Shown: positions 49,101 to 61,100 of the stretch, in pieces
Position numbering within the stretch: position 1 is the first letter of the stretch
How the letters are laid out: every line of letters starts with the position of its first letter
Origin: Aquarana catesbeiana
Lineage: Eukaryota; Chordata; Amphibia; Anura; Ranidae
Length of the DNA stretch: 64,000 bases
Direction of reading: 5' to 3'
NCBI RefSeq assembly: GCF_042186555.1
Contig: NC_133324.1
Span: forward strand, 3,751,558 to 3,815,557
Notes under the pieces: generated by a model
What the model saw: the letters and a program-made list of their open reading frames with translations, nothing else
Told to the model about the DNA's origin: nothing
Database searches by the model: none
Made by a program: the position numbers and the translations under genes

Positions 49101-52100
49101 TGAGTCACCAGAAACCAGCCTCACACTTCTGTCCATGCTCCAAGCCCAACCCTGCACAGCCCAACCTTGCACCTCTTTCCTGTCCCAAACCACTGCAGCT
49201 CAAACTCAAACCTCCGTCCTATATTGAAATGCCACCATCCAGCCAAACACTTCTCTCCTAACCTGAACTGCTACACCCTAACCAAACACTTCTGTGCCAG
49301 CCTGAACCACCACAGCCCAACCTAACGCTTCTGTCCCAGGTTGAACTGGCACAGCCTCACACCTGTATCTTACCCAGAACCACCACAGCCCAGCCTCACA
49401 CCTCTATTCTGGCCTAAGCTGCCACAAACCAACCTCACACCTCTGTCCAAACCTGAACTGTCACAGCTGAGCCTTTACACCTCTGACCAAGCTTGACCCA
49501 CCACAGCTAAAGCCCCATATACACTATCAGATTTTCTGCTGATTTTTTCCTTCATATTTACCAAAACCATTTAATATGAGGTCAAACCTTAGGAGTTTCA
49601 ATTTGTATGCAATCAGGCAGGCCCTCGCACTACATAGTTTTGGTAAATCTGAAGACAAAAATCAGCAGAAAAACTGATAGTGTGTATGAGGCTTTAGCCT
49701 CACACCTCTTACCAAGCTTGACCCACCACAGCTCAGCCTCACACCTCTGACCAAGCTTGACCCACCACAGCTCAGCTTCACACCTCTGACCAAGCTTGAC
49801 CCACCACAGCTCAGCTTCACACCTCTGACCAAGCTTGACCCACCACAGCTCAGCCTCACACCTCTGACCAAGCTTGACCCACCACAGCTCAGCCTCACAC
49901 CTCTTACCAAGCTTGACCCACCACAGCTCAGCTTCACACCTCTGACCAAGCTTGACCCACCACAGCTCAGCTTCACACCTCTGACCAAGCTTGACCCACC
50001 ACAGCTCAGCTTCACACCTCTGACCAAGCTTGACCCAATACAGCTCAGCCTCACACCTCTTACCAAGCTTGACCCAATACAGCTCAGCCTCACACCTCTT
50101 ACCAAGCTTGACCCAATACAGCTCAGCCTCACACCTCTTGCCAAGCTTGACCCACCATAGCTCAGCCTTGCACCTCCGATTAAGCTTGACCCACCACAGC
50201 TCAACCTCACGCCTCTGACCAAGCTTGACCCACCACAGCTCAGCTTCACACCTCTGACCATACTTGACCCACCACAGCTCAGTCTCATACCTCTATCCTG
50301 GCCTGAGCTGCCACAAACCAACCTCACACCATTATCCAAATGTGAACTGTCACAGCTCAGCCTCAAACCTCTGACTGAGCCTGAACCAACACAGTCCAGC
50401 CTCATACCTCTTTCCTGACCTGAACCATCGCATCCCAGCCTCACACCTCTGTCCTGACCTAAAACCAGCAAATCTCATGCTCACACATCTGTCTGAGCAT
50501 GAACTGTCTTAACCCAGCCTCACACCTCTTTCCCACCTGAACCACCACAGCCCAGCCTCACACCTCTGACCAAGCTTAACCTATCACAGCTCAGCCTGAC
50601 ACCTCTGACCAAGCTTGAACCACCACAGCTCAGCCTCACACCTCTGACCAAGCTTGAACCACCACAGCTCAGCTTCACAAATCTGACCAAGCTTGAACCA
50701 CCACAGCTCAGCCTCACACCTCTGACCAAGCTTGAACCACCACAGCTCAGCCTCACACCTCTGACCAAGCTTGACCCACCACAGCTGATCCTCACACCTC
50801 TAACCAAGCTTGACCCACCACAGCCCAGCCTCACACCTCTGACTAAGCTTGACTAACCACAGCTCAGCTTCACACCTCTGACCAAGCTTGACCCACCACA
50901 GCTCAGCTTCACACCTCTGACCAAGCTTGACCCACCACAGCTCAGCCTCACACCTCTGACCAAGCTTGACCCACCACATCTCAGCTTCACACCTCTGACC
51001 AAGCTTGACCCACCACAGCTCAGCTTCACACCTCTGACCAAGCTTGACCCACCACAGCTCAGCATCACACCTCTGACCAAGCTTGACCCACCACAGTTCA
51101 GCCTCACACCTCTGACCAAGCTTGACCCACCACAGCTCAGCTTCACACCTCTGACCAAGCTTGACCCACCACAGCTCAGCTTCACACCTCTGACCAAGCT
51201 TGACCCACCACAGCTCAGCCTAACACCTCTGACCAAGCTTGACCCACCACAGCTCAGCTTCACACCTCTGACCAAGCTTGATCACCACAGCACAGCCTCA
51301 CACCTCTGACTAAGCTTGACTAACCACAGCTCAGCTTCACACCTCTGACCAAGCTTGACCCACCACAGCTCAGCTTCACACCTCTGACCAAGCTTGACCC
51401 ACCACAGCTCAGCCTCACACCTCTGACCAAGCTTGACCCACCACATCTCAGCTTCACACCTCTGACCAAGCTTGACCCACCACAGCTCAGCTTCACACCT
51501 CTGACCAAGCTTGACCCACCACAGTTCAGCCTCACACCTCTGACCAAGCTTGACCCACCACAGCTCAGGTTCACACCTCTGACCAAGCTTGACCCACAAC
51601 AGCTCAGCTTCACACCTCTGACCAAGCTTGATCACCACAGCACGGCCTCGCACCTCTTTCCTGGCCCAAACCACCACAGCTCAGCCTCACACCTCTGACC
51701 AAGCTTGAACCACCACAGCTCAGCCTCACACCTCTGACCAAGTTTGAACCACCACAGCTCAGCCTCACACCTCTGACCAAGCTTGACCCACCACAGCTCA
51801 GCCTCGCACCTCTTTCCTGGCCCAAACCACCACAGCTCAGCCTCACACCTCTGACCAAGCCTGAGCTGCCCCAAACCAGCCTTACACCTCTGTCCTGACC
51901 TAAACAAGCACATCACAGGCTCACGCATCTGTCTAAGCATGAACTGTCTTAACCCATCCTCACACCTCTGTCAAAGCCTGAACAACAACAGCCCAGCCTC
52001 ACACCTCTTTCCCAGCCTGAACCCCCTAAAAACAGCCCCACACCTCTGTCCAAGCTTGAACCACCAATGCCCAGCCCCACACCTCTGTCCAAGCTTGAAC

Positions 52101-55100
52101 CACCAATGCCCAGCCCCACACCTCTGTTGTCCTGACCTGACATCCCCTCTGACAGAGATCATTGTCCAGATTTCCTTATGGCAGTGTCTTCAGGAAATAC
52201 AACCAGCCCATGCTGATGTCCTCCTATGTACTCCTATGAGAAGGGTTAATCAGGAAACAGAGCTGTCTCACTGCCAGAGCTCATAGTCCTGAGCTTCTCT
52301 GCGAAGCATCTTTAGGAAATACAGCCAGTCTAGTTCATCTGTTGGGAGGTGTTCCCAGGAAGTATACCCAGCCACACTAAGGTAGCTCATAGTCCAGAGC
52401 TCCTCGGGGGAGTTTCTTCAGAAAACACAGCTGGTCTCTGGTGGCTTGGAACCTATGATTCTCTAAAATGGAATGCAGCTTCCTCCAGGTTTCGGATGGG
52501 GTAACAGTTACATGATTACATAATTCCCATGATGGGAAATAGAATGTGAAACCAGTTATCTTGTCAGGATACCCCAATGCTGATAGTAAAGGAATTTGCC
52601 TTTCAGAAGCTTTGCAACATTGTGTCACCAGCCCTGATCACTGATTGGTGGTACACATATAACGTAGGCCAAAGTAGTCACAACAATAGATGTTTCTGAA
52701 AGGTTCTCAACCATAAAGGCAAAGTTATTATTGCAGCCGGGTACAAGCTGAACTACATAATCCAGTTCTGATAGACATGGACAGGTCTGGTTATCTGCAG
52801 GCTGAGATCTTCTGCTGATGATGTGCTCTTCTGGTTTGGATGTTTCAGGCCCAGCAGCAGAAGGAGTTTGAAGAGGAGATGAAAGGAAGATTTAGGCGCA
52901 GTCAGTCCATCGAGATGGCCGCGGTGAGTGTGTCTTCTGCATTACCCATCATCAGTCTTCTTCACATCCCAGCCAATGGGAGATTAAATCTTTATTATGT
53001 ATCTCAGGTAGTCACTGGGTGCATGGTAGGAAATCCTGCAAGTTGTCCAGGATGGAGGTGGTTGGGGTTCTCCACTGGCTTGGATGAGTTAGTGAAGGAA
53101 TTGTTGCTGTATGTTTTGAATACAATTCTGCAAATGTTTTACTGTTGTAATAAGGATCTTCAACTCGCTTTGTATCATTTACAGGAGGCGGCAGCACTGG
53201 TTTCTGGAAGGTCATTGCACCCCCGGGACATCTTCCGGCAGCATGAGCGCTCTGTATCCTGTTCCAACTCCCCACCATCCACTCCCAGCTCTCCAGGGAG
53301 ATCTCCATCCAGTGAGTCCAAATCTTTTTCATGGATCACTTAGCTGTGTCTTGGGTACATCAGGGGTAGAATTCCTTTCCCTCCAACTAGCAGTCAAAGC
53401 TTCAGATCTGTAGTCAGCCTGAGAAGCAGCTTGTTATCCATTCTCTCCTGCTGGTCATTAGTCAGTCGGTGTTGCTGGTCATTAGTCCATATTGTCTACT
53501 GATCTCCAGCATAGAGTTGCAGGCCAGAGATCAGTCTTTGATGGAGGTCATGTGGTCAGTTTATGTTTTTGGATCCGCAGTCATCCCTTAGCTGCAACTC
53601 AGTGTTCGGTCTGCTCTGAAGGTTATTTTCCAATCTATCCAATGCATTAATGGTCATCTGTAGATGGGGTGCAGCGAGGCGGAGGCAAAAATGAACTTGT
53701 ATTGAAGCAATGCAGCAGCAGTTCACGACAACCCTGGTGGGAAGACCGCCCAACCAGGTGCCCTCACGGTTACAGAAAATGTGAACAGAGTGGGTTCCAG
53801 CCAGAATGACAGCATCTGTAGAGAGGGGCAGAATGGGGCCTGGCTGTCCCATGACCAATCGGGAAGATGTCCAGAAGAGATGCGACCCTACGCTTTCCCT
53901 CCTCGTCAGGAACCTTTCCCTACCGTTAGCACTGTCCCTAACAGAAGGGGTACCTTTCCCTGCACTACCCACTCCCATAAAGAGTGCCAAACCCAGGAGC
54001 CGGGGCTTTAACTTCTTCCCGACCACGCTATAGCTGAATGACGGCTACATTACGGTCTCATATTTCCAGGAGGATGTCTATTGATGTCCTCCCATGATCA
54101 AGCTTCCCATGCGCCCCCTGCGGAGTGCATCGGCAGGGACCTGTGATCGGGGTAAAGGGCCAATCACAACAGCTCTTTACCATGTGATCAGCTGTGTCCA
54201 GTCACAGCTGATCACAGTGTAAACAGGATTTGCCGGTTACCGACAGTCCTCTCCTCATGCAGGTGACATCTACACTGTTAATCAGGGCAGCCCCAACAGT
54301 GCCCATCAGTGCAGCCTGTTGGTGCTCATTAATGATGCCTATCATTGCTGCATATCAGAGCAGCCTCATCAGTGCCACCTAATCAGTGCCCTTCAGTACC
54401 GCCTCATCAGTGCCCATCAGTGCCCATCAGTGCAGCCTCATCTGCACCCATTAGTGCAGCCTACCAGTACCCATCAGTGCAGCCTTATCAGTGCTTATTA
54501 GTGCCCATCAAGGCAGCCTATCAGTGCCCATCAATGCAGCCTTATCAGTGTCCATCAATGATGCCTATCAGTGCCTCCTATCAGTGCCCATCAGTGCTGC
54601 CTCTTCAGTGCCCATCAGTGCTGCCTCATCGGTGCCCATCAGTGCAGCCTTATCAGTGCCCATCAGTGCAGCCTTATCAGTGCCCATCAGTTACCTACTT
54701 ACAAAATTTTATAACAGAAACTAATAAATACTTTTTCTATCTGTCTCAAAAAAAATGATAAAAATGTCATATGGGTACAGTGTTGTATGACCTCCCAATT
54801 GTCATTCAAAGTGTGACAGAGCTGAAAGCTGAAAATTGTCCTGGGGAGGAAGGGGGTGTGGGCAAGTGGTTAAATACGCTCTGCCAGACCCAAGATGGCT
54901 GCTTGAGTCACATGGGGCAACAGCATCCAACTGGATCCCTTCCCTAGTGACCCAGGAACCGAGTTCCTGCTGACTCCCTCCCCAGCTGCAGAGCCGCTGC
55001 GGTTGAGCACCACCTGCAGTAGAGAGAATAAACTGCACCTGCCTACAAGTCTGTGCTAAAGGTCAGTGGTGCCCACTTGGAGTTTAGTCCTCCATATCCG

Positions 55101-58100
55101 TCCTCAGTCAGGGATCACTCTGTTTTTCCGGGTAGTGGTCTATGTTGCAAATTAGTGCTCAGTCTAGTTAGTTATGCTGTCCTGGAGATCAGCGATCTTT
55201 CTAAGCTGCAGCTCAGTGGTGAGTCTATGAAGTACATCAGTGATCAGTCTTTCTTGAAAGTGGTCAGTCCGTTCAGTAGTCAGTCAGGGCAAATGGTCAT
55301 TCTATACCTAAGGTCAGTAGTCAATCTATATTGTAAGTTAGTGGTCTACCAATGGTGCAAGTCAGTGGCTGGTCTATGAAGCTCGTCATTGCAGACCGGT
55401 GATCACTCATAGTCATTTTCTGTTCATGAAGTAATAAATACAAGACCAGCCATCTTATGGAGTTTATTGGTGGTTCTTTACAAAGAGCCCGAAAACTGCA
55501 GTTGATAAAAATGAACAATACTGTCATGTACCTTTGGGTGGAGGCCGAAGTGATGAGAGGGTTTCCCCTTGCAGCTCTGGTCCGAGTACACCTGAGTGTG
55601 GGAACCTGGGCACATGGCACAAAGAAGCACAGGTGCCGGTAATCAGGTAGCAGGCAGTGGTGGCCTCTGGACAGTAGTCAGCAGCAGTGCAGGAACATCA
55701 GAAGAGAGCCAAGGAAGGCACCCAGGAACCGGACCTTGGAAGCTTGGCACAGAGGCTGCGAGGACACACAGTCAGAGATAGATGCAGGTACCCGTTAGAA
55801 TCAGGGAAATGGTCAAGCTAGGGTCACCATGGATGGACAGTAAGAATGTAGTCAGCAGCCTAGTTAGAGTCATACACGAAGAGCAGGAGAAGCGTAGTCA
55901 CCAGGAAGACAGCAGAGTGGTTAGAGGCAAGCTAAAGTCAGAGTCCAGAATTCACAAAGCAAGGTCAGAAGCAGGCAACGTGAGATCAGACAGCAAGAGC
56001 AGGAACACAGGTCATGGGCAGCTGAAGAACATCCAGGAATGAGAACACATCTGGACCTCCTTTAAATAGGCATCTTGGTGCCATTCCTTGGATCGGATGT
56101 AAGCGGGCATGCACCAGCAATGCACGTGGACGTGCACGCCAATGAGCGATGGCAAACACAGATGCGCCGACTTGTCAGTGCATGTTGGTTACTGGCCCAG
56201 GCTTGTCTGTATGCTGGGACATGTGTACAAGAATAAGCATTAGCTGTTGCATTAGCTGTACGAGTATTGGTCCCCTGACCGGGTCTACTGACAAGTTAAT
56301 GGAGGGCTGGGTTATCACTAACGGCTCAGTTGACAATCTTCACAGATAGAAAGTACTCCTATGTCTTAGACAAATGAGATGGTTCCTTCAGAGAATCATT
56401 CACATAATTATGATGAGTACAAATGATATAAGTAACTGACCTAAATAAATAAATATGAGAAAACTTGACTTCAAATCTTCTTCTTTTCATTGAAGGTTTT
56501 TCCGGCAGAACAACATTCCGATACCAGCGCAGCGTGACAGAGTCTATTTTGACCCCTCCAGCCCGAAGTCCATCCTATTTTCCTGGTTTCCAGAAAAGAG
56601 ACTCATTCAGTGGCCCTTCTTCTAGCACACCTCCAGCATGTTCTCCTGCCTTCATCTTCTCCAAGGCCCCACTGCCAGGCACATCTACAAAGATGGACTC
56701 TTTACCTTCCTTTATACCCCCTCCAATTTCCACCAAGCGAGGCTCTCCATCACAAGTAAAAGAGAACATATCTCCTCAGAGCTCCATATCGCCTCCTTGG
56801 AGCTCCATATCTTCTCCTAAGAGCTCCATATCTCCTCCTCTGAGCACCATACCCCCTTCTCAGGGCTCTATATTTACTCCTATGAGCACCATATCTCCTC
56901 CTCAGAGCTCCACATCACCTCCTTGGAGCTCCATACCTCCTCCTCAGAGCTCCATACCTCCTCCTCAGAGCTCCATACCTCCTCTTCAGAGCTCCATATC
57001 TCCTCTTCAGAGCACCATGCTGCCTCCTCAGAGCTCCATATCTCCTCTTCAGAGCACCATAATGCCTCCTCAGAGCTCCATATCTCCTCATCTGAGTACT
57101 GTATCTCCACAAAAATATATGTATGATGTACCCCACAGGGCCGAATATGTAACACTAACATCAGAGGAGCCTCTACAACAAGGCATGGACATCAAAGCTC
57201 AGACGAGACCTCCAGCACTTAACATTCCACAATCTACAAACTTTAACACTCCAGATGCTACAAACACAAAGATACCTGGTGATGTATACAGAGCAGAGTT
57301 TGTGCCCGTTGATAGTCTGAACACATCTGAGGATCTTGTGGACCAAGGGCACAGTCCAAAGTCACTGAGGAGCTACCACACACCTGAAGGACCACCAGCA
57401 GCAATAAAGGCTACGGTCTCCATCTCCAGTCCTGTATCAGAAATTGCATTTGCAAGTGTCACACCAGTTACCGATGCAAAGATTTCCACCACACCACTCA
57501 GCACTGAGGCACCAGGACTCGAATCTCTATTAAGTGCAAAAGCTATTGGGCCATCCTTTGCACCACAGGAACCAGTTTTAGCTGCACAAGCTTATTCCAC
57601 TTCTGCTGCTTCCATTGACCAAAGATTATTACCATCTCCACCTGTTTCTGTTACTGCAGGAAAACTCCCAGAAACAAAATCAAACATTTACTCAATAAGC
57701 AGCTATGAATCACATGCTTCCTCTGAGACCAATGTTGAGGGTCTACCGCCTTCTCCTTTGGCTGATTCGCCAATAACATTAGAAGGCAAAACTCCATTTT
57801 CATCTTCTTTGAGGTCTATATTACAGTATGTTGCTCCTCCTCCGTATACACCTTTTAGTGCAAGAACAACGGATTCTTTTACTGTAAAGGCACCAGCATT
57901 TGGAAAATCTCTGAATACCAGGTCGGCTTCCATCTCTACCGGGACTTTGCCTGGGATTTCGTCCACCAATGTTCCAAACTTAGAGACTTTAACTGTAAAT
58001 TCTAACCAACTTAAACCTAAAACTCTACATTGTATTGAGACACAGGAACATAACGCCTCCCGTCTTTCAGACTACCCACCACAATCTCAGATCAAAGTCA

Positions 58101-61100
58101 CCAATGAGACAGCTGATATACAACCAGTGGACTTGGCACTAGCATCTTCTTCTTTGGCCACTGTCAGCCAACCTGAATCTCAACCTGAGTGTAAAGCAGA
58201 GGTTCCAACAGTAGACAGTTTACCTAGAGAAACAAGCTTATCCACTTCTCAGATGGAACTCTACAAAGACCAGATCAAAGTTTCCTCCAGCAACTTGCCT
58301 GAAGCTAAAGCTGAACCCATTTATAATCAAATTGAAGTATCATCAGCAGAAAATTTTCCTTTATCGCTAACTGAACCCATTAATATAGCATTTAAGATTC
58401 CCTCAGCGGAGACGGTATCTGTTATCAACTTACCTGAACCTCAAGTTGAAGCTGATGTCCCACTCACTGAAGTTTTACCTTTATCAGCCTCTCTTCCTAC
58501 CAACAACCCACCTGAATTTCAAGCCAAGCCGAGTGAAAAACAAACAGATGTTTCTCCAGTAGAATCCTTACCTGTGGTGACCTCTCTTTGCAACATATTG
58601 CCTGAACCTCAGGAGGAACTCAGTGAAAAACAACTTAAGGTTTCTCCAGTGCAATCCTTACCTATGGTGTCCTCTCTATCCAGCATCTTACCTAAATCTA
58701 AAGATGAACTTAGCGAAAAACAACTTAGGGTTTCTCCAGTAGAATCCTTACCTGTGGTGGCTTCTCTTTGCACTATCTTACCTGAACCTCAGGAGGAACT
58801 CCGTGAAAAACAAACTGAGGTTTCTCCTGTGGAATCTTTACCTGTAGTGGCCTCTCTTTCCAACATCTTACCTGAATCTCAAGATAGAGTGAATGAAAAA
58901 CAATCTGAAGTTTCTCCAGCAGATTATTCACCTGTGGTAGCCTCTATATGCATCACCTTACCTGAACCTGAAGAGGAACTCAGTGAAAAACAAACTGAGG
59001 TTTCCCAAGGGGAACCTCTACCAGATGTGGCCTCTCTTTCCAGCATCGTTCCTGAATCTCAAGATAAACTCAGTGAAAAACAAATGGAGGTTACCCCAGT
59101 GGAATCCTTACCTGTAGTGGCCCCTCTTTCTGGCATTGTACCTGAATCTCAACATGAACTCATTGAAAAACAAACTGAAGTTTCTCCAGAAGACTTCTTA
59201 CCTGTGGTGGCCTCTCTTTGTACCATCTTACCTGAACCTCAAGAAGAACTCTGTGAAAAACTAACTGAGGTTTCTCCAGTGGCCCCTTTTTCTAGCATCT
59301 TATCTGAATCTCAAGAAGAACAAATTAAAAAACAAACTGAGGTTTCCCCAGAGGAACCTCTTCCTGTGGTGGCCTCTCTTTCCAGCATCGTAGCTGAATC
59401 TCAAGATAAACTCGGTGAAAAACAAATGGAGGTTTCCCCAGTGGAACCCTTACCTGTAGTGGCCCCTGTTTCTGGCATTGTACCTGAATCTCAACATGAA
59501 CTCATTGAAAAACAAACTGAAGTTCCTCCAGAAGACTTCTTACCTGTGGTGGCCTCTCTTTGCACCATCTTACCTGAACCTCAAGAAGATCTCTGTGAAA
59601 AACTAACTGAGGTTTCTCCAGTGGCCCCTTTTTCTGGCATCGTATCTGAATCTCAAGAAGAACCAGTTAAAAAACAAACTGATGTTTCTCCAGTGGAGTC
59701 TTTACCTGAGGCAGCCTCTCTTTCCAGAATCTTACCTGAGTCTCAAGCTGAACCAAGTGATTTCCAAGCTAGCCTTCCAATACTACCTACCTTACCTATG
59801 GCTACTTCTCCTCCCATCAATAGCTTACAAGGAAACCAAGCTGAACACATAGAAAAAGAACTTGGAATTCCACCTACAGAAACTTTTCCTGCAAGTGCTT
59901 CACTTTGTACTACCATTCGTCTTGAATCTCAAACTGATGATATTGGCAACCAGACTGAAGGTCTGCCGGCGGAAACTGTTTCCATGGGCATGTCTTCCTT
60001 TTTCCAGTCTGTACCCAGCTGTAATCAAACTGACCTTTCATCAGTCGAGACAATACCTATACCTGAAAACCTTCCCATTGGCGGATTCAATGATTCTCAA
60101 TTTAATGACTTTGTTAGTGGCGCTCAGTTAGATACATTTCCTGTGTCTGTGTCTCTCCCCACTGAAAGGTCACCAGGATCTGAAGATACCAAATACCAAT
60201 CTGATGTTCCATCATTTGAGGTCATACAGGAAACCGTATCTCTTTCCACTGAAAGGTCACCAGAATTTGAACATACTAAATACCAATCTGACGTTCCATC
60301 AGTTGAGGCCATACATGAACCTGTATCTCTTTCCACTGAAAATTCACTAAAACTTGAACAAAAACTAAGCAATGATCAAAATCAGGTTCTTCAACCTCAG
60401 ACTTCACCAGGCTCTTTTACCCTTCCCAAATCTGAACCTGGTATTAATCAAACTAAGGTTTCAAATAATGCAGCCATGCAATTGGCAGACTTCCTCTACA
60501 CGGACAGTGCACCTACTTCCCAAGCCAAAGACAATATTAATCAAAGTAAGGTTTCAGCTGATGCAGCCATGCAATTGGCTGACTTCCTCTACACTGGGAG
60601 CTCAGCCAGGCCCCAAGCTAAGGACAATATTAATCAAATTGAAGTTCCTCAATTACCTGAATACACCATTCTACATTCTGATAGTTCTACAGGAAGCCAG
60701 AACGATCAGATGAGCACATTAACTGATTGTAAGTCTGTATTGGCCACTATTCCCCATATCAGCTCAAAAGAATTACAAGAAGAGCCCTGTAAGATCCAAA
60801 CTGAAGTTCCATCAAGTCAATCTTTGCCTCTGCCTGCTTCTCTTCCCCTCAATGGCTCTCTAGACTCTCAAGCAAAATCCATTAAGGAACAAATTGGTGA
60901 ACCACCTCTTCAGTATTTACCTGTCACTGCCTCTCTCACTGCTAATATTTCATGCCAATCTCTTGGTGAGGTTAATCAAAGTGAGCTTCCTGGACCTGAG
61001 ACTTTACCTGTGTCTGCCTTTATTACCACTGACATGGTGTCAGAACCTCAAGCTGACACAAACGATAGACAACCTGAGATTCTATTATCTGACATTGTTG

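Noticed and set aside
49662..51858. Minus-strand frames with SLVRGVRLSCGGS repeats
   Set aside because: By-product of the intronic 39-bp repeat (13 codons per unit), on the strand opposite the gene.
54319..54758. QCPSVPPHQCPS-type frames
   Set aside because: Translations of the 12/24-bp GTGCCCATCAGTGCAGCC repeat inside the TTAA-flanked element.
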